Shown here: positions 33,736 through 44,930 of the stretch, in pieces
Position numbering within the stretch: position 1 is the first letter of the stretch
How the letters are laid out: every line of letters begins with the position of its first letter
NCBI RefSeq assembly: GCF_003605405.2
Contig: NZ_QYTW02000007.1
Span: 62,001-126,000 of the forward strand
Reading direction: 5' to 3'
Source of the DNA: Siminovitchia terrae
Lineage (GTDB): Bacteria > Bacillota > Bacilli > Bacillales > Bacillaceae_C
Length of the DNA stretch: 64,000 bases
Made by a program: the position numbers and the translations under genes
Notes under the pieces: generated by a model
Seen by the model: the letters and a program-made list of their open reading frames with translations, nothing else
The model's database searches: none
Told to the model about the DNA's origin: nothing

Positions 33736-34907
33736 TGAGTAAGACATGGTTAATTTTCTTTTTAGCAATTATCAGCTTTCTTGCAGGAACAGATGAATAC
33801 ATCATTGCTGGAATATTAGATAAAATTGCTGAAACTAACGACATGTCAGTCGCATCAGCTGGGCAGTTAATTACTTCTTTTTCAATCTCATTCGGATTGC
33901 TTACCCCGATTGTAATTGTACTGACAAGAAAAATGGATCGGAAAAATCTACTAATGGTAGCACTACTAATTTTTTCCCTTTCAAATTTTATAGTTGCAAC
34001 GTTTGGAGACTATGTGGTTATGTTTTCAGCCCGTATTACCTCAGGTATCAGTGCAGGACTAATAGAGGTTACCTTGCTAACTATTGCAACTTCAATCGCT
34101 GAACCAGAGAAGAAAGGAAGCGCAATAGCCACTATCATTACGGGTTTTAGTATGTCTTTAATTGTAGGCGTTCCCTTAGGTAGATTCCTAGCTTCACTAA
34201 TGGATTGGAGATTTATTTTTATAGCTTTAAGTGTTTTAGGAATCTTATTCTTAATGCTTATTTATAAATTAATTCCTAGTATGCAGGGAGAAGAAGAAAA
34301 ACCCCTTAAAGAACAGTTGAAAATATTGAAAAATAATCGAATTACTTTCATTTTGATTGTGACTTTCTTTTGGATGTTTAGCTATTCGATTGTCTTCTCT
34401 TATATTTCACCTTATCTACTTCAGGTTATAAAAGTTTCGGGTAATGTAGTTAGTATCGCATTACTTATCTATGGATTGTCTAGTTTGGTGGGCTCAAAAC
34501 TTGGTGGTTTTAGTACAGATAAGTATGGCGCAATCAAAACTATTTTCTTGGGAATGAGTATAAACGCAATTGGGTTAATATATTTTTCACTTGTGGGAGA
34601 ATCATCATGGATATTTCTAATTCCTCTAATTATTTGGGGGATATCAGCTTGGTCATCAGGGCCAGCATTGCAATTTAGATTAATCTCTCTTGCCCCTACT
34701 GTTGCGAGTATCATCCTTAGCTTATACACTTCCATTTCTCAACTAGGTATGGCTTTTGGTTCAGGAGTCGGTGGACTAATTGTTAATTTGGGTTCTTTTG
34801 AATTGCTAATCTGGGTAGGAGCCTCAAGTGTGATACTTATCATCCTTAGTCTTCTAATTGTTAATCAGAAAGAAATAGTAAAATCTCAAAAAATAAATGA
34901 TTTTTAA
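33735..34907 (+). CDS. MFS drug-efflux transporter
   Basis: A 390-residue transporter with 12 predicted helices. The start TTG follows GGAGGTAG by 6 bases. Characteristic are LAIISFLAGTDEYIIAGILD in helix 1 (DHA1 group, motif D1-like), LTRKMDRKNLLMVALLIF (motif A, loop 2-3) and the helix-5 motif C-like GFSMSLIVGVPLGRFLA. Related to AraJ/YdhP/YtbD-type efflux proteins of the DHA1 family. It is controlled by the amplified ArsR-type boxes before it and followed 12 bases later by an NAD(P)H oxidoreductase, so the unit probably combines efflux with reductive detoxification. Confidence 0.87.
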   Translation: MSKTWLIFFLAIISFLAGTDEYIIAGILDKIAETNDMSVASAGQLITSFSISFGLLTPIVIVLTRKMDRKNLLMVALLIFSLSNFIVATFGDYVVMFSARITSGISAGLIEVTLLTIATSIAEPEKKGSAIATIITGFSMSLIVGVPLGRFLASLMDWRFIFIALSVLGILFLMLIYKLIPSMQGEEEKPLKEQLKILKNNRITFILIVTFFWMFSYSIVFSYISPYLLQVIKVSGNVVSIALLIYGLSSLVGSKLGGFSTDKYGAIKTIFLGMSINAIGLIYFSLVGESSWIFLIPLIIWGISAWSSGPALQFRLISLAPTVASIILSLYTSISQLGMAFGSGVGGLIVNLGSFELLIWVGASSVILIILSLLIVNQKEIVKSQKINDF

Positions 34908-34919
34908 GGAGAAAAAGTT

Positions 34920-35504
34920 ATGAAAACTTTAGTTGTAATTAGTCACCCACGTAAGAATTCACTTACATTGGCAGTTTCAAATGAAATAATACGCGGATTG
35001 AAAGAGCAAAACCACGAAGTCGAAATCTTAGACCTATATGAAAAAAATTTTGATCCCTTAGTATTTCCTGTAGATGAACCTGATTATAGTGATGAATCAA
35101 AAGTATACTCAGATGTTGTAGAGTATGAAATGAATAGAATACGTAATGTTGATAACATCGTTTTCGTTTTCCCTATCTGGTGGCATAATATTCCAGCTAT
35201 ACTGAAAGGTTATATTGATCGAGTGTTTAACTATGGGTTTGCCTACGGATCTAACAAGCTTCCAGTTGATAAAATTAGGTGGATTGGCTTAGCTGGAGAG
35301 TCACGGTCATCATTTAAAAAACGTGGGTTCCATTTAAATATTGAGCATCAATTAAACATTGGTATTTCGGGGTTTGTTGGTGTTGATGACTCTGAAGTTG
35401 AACTATTTTATGATACTTTAGTGGAAGAAGTTCCTGAAGAAAAATCAGAAAAACACTATGCCGAAATATTGAATAGGTCTTATTTAATCGGAAAAGAAAT
35501 TTAA
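34920..35504 (+). CDS. NAD(P)H oxidoreductase, flavodoxin-like fold (quinone reductase type)
   Basis: A 194-residue flavoprotein of the NQO/MdaB/YwrO group: FMN/FAD-binding start KTLVVISHPRKNSLT, the WW motif in VFVFPIWWHNIPAILKGYID (residues ~75-95), and RVFNYGFAYG. These enzymes reduce quinones or nitro compounds by two electrons. AGGAG lies before the ATG, 12 bases after the MFS stop; a terminator follows (35656-35693). Part of the ArsR-controlled detoxification unit. Confidence 0.88.
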   Translation: MKTLVVISHPRKNSLTLAVSNEIIRGLKEQNHEVEILDLYEKNFDPLVFPVDEPDYSDESKVYSDVVEYEMNRIRNVDNIVFVFPIWWHNIPAILKGYIDRVFNYGFAYGSNKLPVDKIRWIGLAGESRSSFKKRGFHLNIEHQLNIGISGFVGVDDSEVELFYDTLVEEVPEEKSEKHYAEILNRSYLIGKEI

Positions 35505-35655
35505 TTATTTAATTGCTGAACAAAAAATTTAAGCTCACTCATTACTACACAACGATCGAACAAGACAACCTAGTAATAAATGGTCACATTTAAGAAAATG
35601 TTCGTATCAGTTACTGATGAATCGGATTAATAATAGTACAAACACATTTGAAGTA

Positions 35656-35693
35656 AAATATAGCTACTGACGTAAAGTAGCTATATTTTTTTA
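35656..35693 (+). terminator. Terminator of the arsR-MFS-oxidoreductase unit
   Basis: AAATATAGCTACT-GACGTAA-AGTAGCTATATTT followed by T's; strong. Confidence 0.85.
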
Positions 35694-36088
35694 TTATCAA
35701 GGGTGTTGAATAACCAATTGTGGATTTAAAACAAAGTCACGACGTTTAGAAAAAGTTACGAAGCTTTGCCCCTTTGGATATGATTATCTAAAGGGATGGT
35801 TTTATCGTGAAAAGTAAAAAACATCTGAAGGTGAAAAGTAGATTAAGGAACTGTTGGTTGATAATAGAGTTGTTCCATTAAAGGGCCATTTAATGGAATA
35901 CTTTGTAATAGATGATGTAACATATATACTAAAAGGAATCTTCAATTTTGTTGGAATGTTATTTGACTTTTCGTAATAAATATTTTATGGTTAAACAAAT
36001 CAATGATGAAAGGGTGAATAAAAGCACATGATCATATAATCCTAACTTTAGAAGAAATCGATATTTTAGCCTTGGGTTCAGTTTCATA
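35694..36088. other. ~395-bp stretch without a gene
   Basis: One hairpin (CCTTTGGATA/TTATCTAAAGG near 35768-35796) and one repeat half, GGGCCATTTAATGGAAT (35882-35898), are visible. A TATAAT at 36035-36040 may be the -10 of the vgb leader, but no good -35 accompanies it. Confidence 0.35.
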
Positions 36089-36130
36089 ATGGTTGGAATG
36101 GACTCTATTTGCTATCGATTGTTTTTCTGA
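36089..36130 (+). CDS. Putative leader peptide of vgb
   Basis: A 13-codon frame (MVGMDSICYRLFF), or 10 codons from the second ATG at 36098, which has GGTTGGA before it. Its stop TGA overlaps the GAGATAGGA strand that can invade the terminator of the vgb leader. Such an arrangement is typical of drug-inducible attenuators. The ribosome site is weak, so this rests mainly on the fit with the RNA elements. Confidence 0.45.
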   Translation: MVGMDSICYRLFF

Positions 36131-36257
36131 GATAGGATTAATGTAATGTGCTTTTTTTGACTTTGAAATAGACTTTTGTACCCCACAAGTCTATTCAAGC
36201 TTTAATTTGTACTGCATTGTCTCCTATCTCGAAAACGAGATAGGAGGCTTTTTGTTT
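36127..36257 (+). promoter_or_regulatory. Transcription attenuator in front of vgb
   Basis: Terminator: CTCCTATCTCG (36221-36231), AAAA, CGAGATAGGAG (36236-36246), then TTTTTG. Anti-terminator: GAGATAGGA (36129-36137) pairs over nine bases with TCCTATCTC (36222-36230). Between them an independent 9-bp hairpin AATAGACTT/AAGTCTATT (36167-36195) brings the arms together. The leader stop codon lies on the anti-terminator strand. Confidence 0.65.
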
Positions 36258-36291
36258 TGAAATTGAATTTAAGTAACACGGAGGGATTAGA

Positions 36292-37194
36292 GTGGAATAT
36301 AAATTACAAGAATTAAATCTTGCCAACCAAGATACAGGGCCATACGGCATAACTGTTTCGGACAATGGCAAGGTCTGGGTTACACAACATAAGGCAAATA
36401 AGATAAGTTGCATCAATTTGGATGGAAAAATTACAGAGTACTCATTGCCGACGCCAGATGCAAAAGTGTTGTGTTTAACCGTATCTTCAGAAGGTGATGT
36501 CTGGTTTACTGAGAATGCAGCAAACAAAATAGGAAGACTTACAAAAGAGGGGATTATTAATGAATATACATTGCCTAACCTAAATTCAGCACCCTATGGT
36601 ATTACAGAAGGGCCAAGTGGAGATATATGGTTTACAGAACTGAATGGCAACCGTATTGGATGTATTACGGACGACGGTAATATTCGTGAATATGAGCTGC
36701 CTACTAAAGGTTCTTTTCCTTCTTTTATCACTATGGGATCTGATAATGCCCTATGGTTCACAGAAAATCAAAATAATGCTATTGGCAGAATTACAGAAAG
36801 TGGAGAAATTACGGAGTTTAAAATTCCTACACCTGCATCAGGACCGGTGGGTATTACAAAGGGAAACGATGATGCTCTATGGTTTGTAGAAATTATCGGT
36901 AATAAAGTAGGGCGAATAACTACCTCTGGAGAAATTACTGAATTCAAAATTCCAACGCCCAATGCTCGGCCTCATGCAATTACTGCTGGATCAGGAACGG
37001 ATTTATGGTTCACAGAATGGGGGGCTAATAAAATAGGAAGGTTGACAAGCAATAATATTATTGAGGAATATCCAATTCAAACCGAAAATGCTGAACCACA
37101 TGGTATTTCAAGTAGTAATGGTGAAAGCATTTGGTTTGCATTGGAATGCGACAAGATCGGTAAATTAACTTTAATCAAGGATAAAAAGGGGTGA
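36292..37194 (+). CDS. vgb: Virginiamycin B lyase (streptogramin B resistance)
   Basis: A 300-residue seven-bladed beta-propeller lyase that linearises type B streptogramins by C-O bond cleavage, Mg-dependent. Blades of ~42 residues repeat the pattern DxWFTE...NKIGRIT ([37 protein letters not shown]). The residues at 228 (His, in RPHAI), 268 (Glu) and 270 (His, in EPHGI) coincide in number and context with the catalytic/Mg residues described for staphylococcal Vgb. GTG start with GGAGGG about 9 bases before it. Preceded by a candidate drug-responsive attenuator; its TGA overlaps the GTG of a truncated vat gene. Complete. Confidence 0.92.
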   Translation: MEYKLQELNLANQDTGPYGITVSDNGKVWVTQHKANKISCINLDGKITEYSLPTPDAKVLCLTVSSEGDVWFTENAANKIGRLTKEGIINEYTLPNLNSAPYGITEGPSGDIWFTELNGNRIGCITDDGNIREYELPTKGSFPSFITMGSDNALWFTENQNNAIGRITESGEITEFKIPTPASGPVGITKGNDDALWFVEIIGNKVGRITTSGEITEFKIPTPNARPHAITAGSGTDLWFTEWGANKIGRLTSNNIIEEYPIQTENAEPHGISSSNGESIWFALECDKIGKLTLIKDKKG

Positions 37195-37343
37195 GTCTTC
37201 TGCCTTTTAACAATCACTATGGACCTGATCCGGAAAAGATCTTCCCAATACAAGGAAATCGGAATCTTCAATTTATAAAACCTACTATAACGAAGCAAAA
37301 CATTTTGATGGGGGAGTATTCTTATTACGACAGTAAACAATAG
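37191..37343 (+). pseudogene. Streptogramin A acetyltransferase (vat-like), 5' fragment
   Basis: A GTG overlapping the vgb stop (GTGA) begins a 50-residue frame: [20 protein letters not shown], then [10 protein letters not shown] and [11 protein letters not shown], then stop. This is the N-terminus of Vat/Xat xenobiotic acetyltransferases, which inactivate streptogramin A; the intact protein is ~210 residues with a hexapeptide left-handed beta-helix. All hexapeptide repeats and the catalytic His are missing. A GGGCGCTTTAATT repeat half starts about 24 bases after the new stop. The coupling with vgb suggests an original vgb-vat operon. Confidence 0.8.
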
Positions 37344-37366
37344 AAATTAATGTGTTATTCCATTAG

Positions 37367-37382
37367 AGGGCGCTTTAATTGA
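37367..37382 (+). repeat. GGGCGC-family repeat half after the vat fragment
   Basis: GAGGGCGCTTTAATTG, matching the left half of the repeats found after genes in 59.5-64 kb. Here it marks the region where vat was cut. Confidence 0.6.
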
Positions 37383-37459
37383 ACAACATAAACAGAAAAT
37401 AATCAAACTTTTTTATAAAAATTTTATAGTGCTTCACAAACAATGAACTCGTTTTGTCA

Positions 37460-37545
37460 GTCTTTTTTTAAAACGGGTTCATTCTATTTAACGTAAAATG
37501 GGGTATGCGTGGTGTTTTTGATCAATCTTTATTTTGAAGCTACAA
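37460..37545 (-). repeat. Interspersed ~85-bp repeat, copy C
   Basis: Contains AAAACGGGTTCATTCTATTT, GTAAAATGG and GATCAATCTTTATTTTGAAG; same block as 1768-1855 and, inverted, 8494-8577. Non-coding. Confidence 0.55.
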
Positions 37546-37837
37546 ATTTAGTTAAATTTAATAACGTAATCATGCAGATTCAATCGTTTAAATTTAAACA
37601 ACTTTATTATTCTTACACAAATTGCGAAAACAGAAAGGGAATTATAGATTTGTCTTAAGCAACTTTACACCGGTTCAAATTTTAAACAACTTTATTTTTA
37701 TTTGTCAGTACCCATATCAAAAAAGTAATAGTCTGGAAAATCAAGCTGACCCGGTTTATTAAATAACTTGTATTTAATTGTTAAAAATTGTTAGGTATAA
37801 TAATTATTATGAACAATAAATGAGAGGGGCTAAGGAC

Positions 37838-38017
37838 TTGAAAAAAATAATAGTTGGAGTCGCGTTTTTAATTATTCTAGTTTTAATGTTAATTGTATTC
37901 CATGTATCGCTTTTAGGAGTAATTAGTGGGATAAAATTTACTACTATGTATTTATTGCCTTGGATTGCTTTATATTTTCTTATAAGACTAGTTAAAATAT
38001 TAGAGGAAAGAAAGTAA
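37838..38017 (+). CDS. Small two-helix membrane protein
   Basis: A 59-residue protein starting at TTG with AGAGGGG nine bases upstream (a longer frame from ATG 37820 contains that site). Two hydrophobic helices (VGVAFLIILVLMLIVF, TMYLLPWIALYFLIRLV) and a charged C-terminus (KILEERK). No family recognised. It stands alone between repeat debris and a divergent small gene. Confidence 0.5.
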   Translation: MKKIIVGVAFLIILVLMLIVFHVSLLGVISGIKFTTMYLLPWIALYFLIRLVKILEERK

Positions 38018-38079
38018 ATTATCCAAGATGTACTCTGGCTCGACAACAAGAAACTGTTGCAACAACAGTTTTGGAGTTC

Positions 38080-38214
38080 TTATGTATTTTTTACCTTACA
38101 AACATAGAGCGCTTCTTTATTTATTTCTCCATCCAATTTAATCTTCACAGCCTCAGTATCCAAATTATCTTTGATCATTTCCTCGGTTAATTCAAAAAGT
38201 CTGTCCAACAACAT
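38080..38214 (-). CDS. Small hypothetical protein, 44 residues
   Basis: On the minus strand AAAGGGGTG is followed by an ATG opening MLLDRLFELTEEMIKDNLDT and ending NKEALYVCKVKNT. Amphipathic N-terminal helix, then a likely beta hairpin (VKIKLDGEI). The good ribosome site and charge pattern suggest a real gene. Family not recognised. Confidence 0.45.
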   Translation of the reverse strand: MLLDRLFELTEEMIKDNLDTEAVKIKLDGEINKEALYVCKVKNT

Positions 38215-38364
38215 CAAACACACCCCTTTATTAATGGTCCATTAGAACTATAATTCTACACATAATTAATAATCCCTTTTAATTGTAAGAAAATTGCACC
38301 ACTTGAATAACGAACTAACGTTCTATTATAATAACAAAAAACGAACAAATGCTCCGGTGATGAT

Positions 38365-38580
38365 ATGAGTGGCTTGTTAAAAAGTGCAGCAGGGTCCAGT
38401 CAGAGACTTGAATTAGTCTACATCAACAGGGATAACCAATTATCCCAACGTATTATAAAAGTGCTTGCCGTTACTGAATCAACCATAAAAGCTTACTGCT
38501 ACACGAAAAGACAGTTTAGGACTTTCTCATTGGAAAATGTTTTGTCGATCGGTCCAATAAGGAGAAGGGGCGTATGTTGA
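38365..38580 (+). CDS. Small WYL-like protein
   Basis: A 71-residue protein: SGLLKSAAGSSQRLELVYIN, SQRIIKVLAVTESTIKAYCY, TKRQFRTFSLENVLSIGPI. The pattern (I/V)YI..(D/G)..S.R..KV.......AYCY.R...R.F.L..I resembles a stand-alone WYL-type SH3-like fold found as short proteins in Bacillus. WYL domains sense ligands or nucleic acids, but the role of the stand-alone form is unknown. GGTGATAT precedes the ATG. A second, broken copy is at 1071-1190. Confidence 0.65.
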   Translation: MSGLLKSAAGSSQRLELVYINRDNQLSQRIIKVLAVTESTIKAYCYTKRQFRTFSLENVLSIGPIRRRGVC

Positions 38581-38752
38581 AAGAAAAGGTTATTTTCCTT
38601 ACTAAATTTTACCTAACCCTCTTTTACTCTTATAGGAAACATTAATTATAGGATAAATAATTGAAATGCAAGGTTCAGTTGTTCGCCTGAATTTTTGCTC
38701 CCTCAATAAAAGGAGAAGTTCCCGCAACAGGTAGACAAAGAAATCTATTTCA

Positions 38753-38769
38753 TTGATAATCGTTATCAT
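38753..38769 (+). promoter_or_regulatory. Fur box without an intact target gene
   Basis: TTGATAATCGTTATCAT contains the 7-1-7 inverted repeat TGATAAT-C-GTTATCA, with a further GGTTATTATCAAT 6 bases on. The next start-like site (GGAGTGG, TTG at 38845) opens only a 13-codon frame, so the iron-regulated gene appears to be lost. Confidence 0.6.
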
Positions 38770-39180
38770 TGATGGTTATTATCAATAGAATTCCTTAGGG
38801 CATATCAATAATCGAGAGAGACAAAAAGACAGAGGAGTGGTTTCTTGAAAAAATATGATTGTTGGATACATGGATTGGGATGATATATCCAAAATGAAAG
38901 GTTTATAGCAGTCCATAAAGGTGTGCGATGCGAAGTGATGAAAATAGATAGCTGGTTATCAGCGGTCTGACTCGTGAATTTACAAAACATTTTATCTTTT
39001 ATATAAATCCACTAGAGCGATTACATAATGGTCCTAATGATAGGGGATAAAGAAGGGGATACTAGTCTATCTCTTAGCCCTTATTATTCGAAAGCAAGCA
39101 AAAAATGCGGTATTGAGATACTTCAAAATGAATGAGAAGATAATTCAGAATGGTACTCACTAACATCATTAAATAATTCA

Positions 39181-39229
39181 AACCTATAAAATGCCCCTCT
39201 TTGAATTTGGGCATTTTATAGGTTTTGTA
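39181..39229. terminator. Bidirectional terminator
   Basis: AAACCTATAAAATGCCC faces GGGCATTTTATAGGTTT around a 13-base loop. It lies just beyond the end of the minus-strand cupin gene. Confidence 0.75.
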
Positions 39230-39286
39230 AGTAGTATAAGAAGGAAAACAACCGGTGCGCAATTGTCTGTCTATAATATCCTCTTA

Positions 39287-39805
39287 TTAAGAGTCCAGCG
39301 GTTCTCCCACCATATGACTAGGCATTTCTCCGATTGGCTCTTCGAAAAACCATGCTCCCAAGCTACTGACATGGGGGACGTCTTGGAATGTGATAAGAAT
39401 AGCGTCTTCTGTATCAGACGTATTGCAATGCTCATGTTTTGACCAAGAAGGAGCTAATACAAGGTCGCCTTTTTTCCACTCAATTATTTCTTCATCAATG
39501 ATACTATATCCTTGGCCTTGAAAAACAAAAAAGAGTGCAACATTTGAATGACGATGCGCGTGTTCATGTACTCCAGGCTTAAAAACCTGGACTATAACAT
39601 TAAGAGTAGGGGATACCCCGTATGCATTACCTGTATCTTTATGCACTAGAGAAATGGTGCCGCGGCCTTTCTCTGGTGAAGCTACTGTCTCCTTAAGCTT
39701 AGGATAAATATCTTCCCATTTCCATACGGCTGGGCGCAGCCTTGGCTTCATAGTTTTTTTGCGAAATTCTGATACAGACATTATTTCTGTTCTTTCTTTG
39801 CTCAT
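39287..39805 (-). CDS. Cupin-domain protein (gentisate-dioxygenase-like)
   Basis: A 172-residue single-cupin protein. Cupin motif 1 reads PGVHEHAHRHSNVALFFVFQ (three His plus a distal Glu/Gln position), motif 2 GDLVLAPSWSKHEH (His). The PxxxHxHxH layout and the preamble KPRLRPAVWKWEDIYPKL are like the halves of gentisate/salicylate 1,2-dioxygenases, which are double-cupin, so this may be a single-domain relative binding Fe or Mn. The start codon ATG has AGGAGGG upstream. Convergent with nothing; the terminator lies 58 bases beyond the stop. Substrate unknown. Confidence 0.75.
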   Translation of the reverse strand: MSKERTEIMSVSEFRKKTMKPRLRPAVWKWEDIYPKLKETVASPEKGRGTISLVHKDTGNAYGVSPTLNVIVQVFKPGVHEHAHRHSNVALFFVFQGQGYSIIDEEIIEWKKGDLVLAPSWSKHEHCNTSDTEDAILITFQDVPHVSSLGAWFFEEPIGEMPSHMVGEPLDS

Positions 39806-40340
39806 TGCTCTTGTCCCTCCTTGGATAATGTAAAATTTTTCTTCAAGGTGCCTTTATCTTCTCGAAATTCTCATTCACCTGTCTATTGATTATTAAAACG
39901 AGAGATCCAAATATTTAAGGTATTCAAATATCCGCTCCTTCCTGCCTTGCCGGTTCTCGCCCATGTCTTTAAGAGGTTCATCCACACATTCCTTAGTCCC
40001 GCGTATCGATTCGATGTATATACGGAGTAAATATGACTCAATTACCGTACGATGGACTGTCTGTAGGTACTGTAATAGGAGACACTTTTTTGATAAAACT
40101 CAAATTTGTTCTTTATATATCAGTATAATTGTCTATTTTCATTGATCAATACAATTATTTTTATGGAAATGATAGACTAAAACTATAGTTATTGGTGATT
40201 TATAATTCGAATCAAGGTAATCTAACCATCTCTATATTCATATAGCATGAAATATACCAAATATAATAAGGACACTCACAATCTCAATCTTTCTAGAAGT
40301 CAAGTCCTTTTGCGATGCCCCTCCCTTCCTTAGAAAACTT
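39806..40340. other. ~535-bp stretch without a gene
   Basis: A few short frames (for instance 39963-40145) have neither ribosome sites nor recognisable motifs. It presumably holds the cupin promoter; nothing else is supportable. Confidence 0.3.
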
Positions 40341-40347
40341 TGAGAAA

Positions 40348-40381
40348 TGAAAAAGAGCGGCTATGATAGCCCGCTCTTTTA
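40348..40381 (-). terminator. Terminator of the class III aminotransferase
   Basis: AAAAGAGCGG and CCGCTCTTTT arms around CTATGATAGC, with a T tract on the minus-strand side. Confidence 0.8.
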
Positions 40382-40390
40382 AATCTAAAA

Positions 40391-41713
40391 TTATAGTGAT
40401 GTTTGTACCTCAAAAATCGCACCTTTAAGGATATCCACAAATTCGTTAACTTCCTTTTCATTGATGCAAAGCGGAGGAGAATAAACAATTGTATCTTTAT
40501 CCCAGTATACAACGTTACGCAAGATTAATCCGCGTTCTCTTGCTTTAGCTACAACTTTTACAGAGACTTTTTCCTTAAAACGTTCGCCAGTTTCCTGATT
40601 TTTAACAAGTTCAATTGCACCAACTAATCCAAGGTGACGCACTTCACCGACGATATCAGTTTCTTTTTGAAGCTCTTTTAATTTGCTCGCTAGAAGGTCT
40701 CCCATTACCTTGGAATTCTCAACCATGTTTTCATTTTCCATAATTTCAATGTTTTTCAAACCAACGGCGCAAGCTGTTGGGTGACCGCTATAAGTGAGTC
40801 CATGCATCAAGACGCCTTTGGAGTATTTAATTAAATCTTGATGTACGTGTTCACGTAACACAACTGCACCTAATTGAATATACCCACTGGAAATACCTTT
40901 AGCCATTATCATTACATCTGGAACTATATCATAGTGTTCGCAAGCGAACATTTTTCCTGTACGCCCAAAGCCGCTGATTACTTCATCAGCAATGAACAAG
41001 ATATCATATTCATCACAGATTTTACGGATTTCCTTTAGGTATCCTTCTTTGGGGAAGTTTACTCCGCCCGCTCCTTGAATAGGCTCAGTTAGGAATGCCG
41101 CGATGGTATCTGCTCCTTCTTCTTCAATTGCTTTTCTAAAAGCATCAGGATCATCCGGATCAATATGCACGAACCCAGGTGCTAGTGATGTAGTAAACTC
41201 ATGGAATGATTTGATCCCGGTGGCACTTGTGGAACCGGATGCAACTCCATGATACGCCCTTTCACGAGCAATGATTTTTGTTTTTTCAGGCTTTCCTTTC
41301 ACTTTCCAGTAGTGGCGGACAAACTTATATGCTGAATCGTTTGATTCAGAACCGCCGGAAGTAAAGAATACGCCATTTAAATCGCCAGGTGTTATTTCAG
41401 CAATCTTAGCAGCAAGACGAATAGCAGGTTCGTTACTCAAGCCAGTAAAACTAGAAACGTACGCACATTTTTCAAGTTGCTCTTTTGCTGCTTCAGCAAT
41501 TTCCTTACGGCCATATCCAATGTTTACATTCCAAAGGGAAGCCATGCCTTCAAGATATTTCTTTCCATTAACATCTGTAACATAAACACCCTCAGCTTTA
41601 TCAAAAATAATGCCAGGACCGTTTTCTTGCTGATCCTGTAATGAAGATGTCGGATGAATAAAATATTTCTTGTCCAATTCAACTAATTCTTGCCTCAATG
41701 TTTCATTGCTCAT
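40391..41713 (-). CDS. Class III aminotransferase
   Basis: A 440-residue PLP enzyme, full length. Motifs: FTSGGSESNDSAYKFVRHYW (PLP phosphate), RAYHGVASGS, the Asp in FIADEVISGFGRTGKMFACE and the Schiff-base Lys in IMAKGISSGYIQLGAVVL (about residue 290). The IHP-x-TSLQDQQENGPGIIFDKAEG start is typical of the omega-aminotransferases acting on taurine, beta-alanine or putrescine with pyruvate. ATG start with AGGAGCG upstream. Transcribed away from glyA across a 420-bp divergent region, which probably carries both promoters. The exact donor cannot be told. Confidence 0.87.
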   Translation of the reverse strand: MSNETLRQELVELDKKYFIHPTSSLQDQQENGPGIIFDKAEGVYVTDVNGKKYLEGMASLWNVNIGYGRKEIAEAAKEQLEKCAYVSSFTGLSNEPAIRLAAKIAEITPGDLNGVFFTSGGSESNDSAYKFVRHYWKVKGKPEKTKIIARERAYHGVASGSTSATGIKSFHEFTTSLAPGFVHIDPDDPDAFRKAIEEEGADTIAAFLTEPIQGAGGVNFPKEGYLKEIRKICDEYDILFIADEVISGFGRTGKMFACEHYDIVPDVMIMAKGISSGYIQLGAVVLREHVHQDLIKYSKGVLMHGLTYSGHPTACAVGLKNIEIMENENMVENSKVMGDLLASKLKELQKETDIVGEVRHLGLVGAIELVKNQETGERFKEKVSVKVVAKARERGLILRNVVYWDKDTIVYSPPLCINEKEVNEFVDILKGAIFEVQTSL

Positions 41714-42137
41714 AAGAATCGCTCCTTTTCAAAGTTGTATAAAAATGTGGAAATATAGCGGTATTGCACATTTAGTTTAATTTGAGGTGAAAAAATATAC
41801 AATCTAATAATCTATATCATTTTAATAGGATATTCCTATCATTATGCAAGAGGAAAGTGATAAAGGTTCGTATGTAAAATCAATAATGGGAGTGATAGGA
41901 AAGATATTTGAGCTCTCCGCTATTTTTTTCATGAATGAGCGAGCTGAGAAATAGTTAAAGATGATAGTGCTTTTTATTATAGTATTTTCCTATCGAAACA
42001 ATATGGATTATTAGATTGTTTAATCATTTTCTGCGATTTATACTAAATCGCAATAAGAGAATCATATCCTGTTGTCAGTTGTAGATTTCAGCCAACAGGA
42101 AAATCAGCCAAAGCATATACCAAAGGAGAATGATAGA
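41714..42137. promoter_or_regulatory. Divergent region between the aminotransferase and glyA
   Basis: About 420 bases, AT-rich. Short repeats of TCTAATAATCTAT/ATTAGATTGT and TCCTATCATTA/TCCTATCGAAA occur, and AAATCGCAATAAGAG lies near the glyA side; these may be operator or promoter parts, but no promoter pair is convincing. Upstream in-frame codons of glyA from TTG 42072 lack a ribosome site. Confidence 0.35.
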
Positions 42138-44695
<2,558 letters not shown>

Positions 44696-44697
44696 TT

Positions 44698-44862
44698 TTG
44701 TTAGGATATCACAGAGAAAACGCCCTATTTTCGACGTATATTAGAAACCCCATCTCGTTAACAAAAGACGAAGGAAGCCGATTTTGGGACGATCTAGGTA
44801 ATGAGAATTTAGATTCCATGTCAGGAATTGCAACTATGCAATTAGGGACAAAACAGAAATAA
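44698..44862 (+). pseudogene. Class III aminotransferase (ArgD-like), 5' fragment
   Basis: A TTG frame with AAGGAG upstream reads YHRENALFSTYIRNPISLTK, then GSRFWDDLGNENLDSMSGIA and a stop. The W-DD-G-x-x-LD-x-x-SGIA pattern is the N-terminal segment of acetylornithine/class III aminotransferases. It ends after 54 codons, so more than 80 percent is missing. Confidence 0.6.
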
Positions 44863-44930
44863 ATACTAAAAGGAACTAAGCGCATTCCATATAGATTTTT
44901 AGATTCATAAGCCAGAGAGGATTTGATCAC

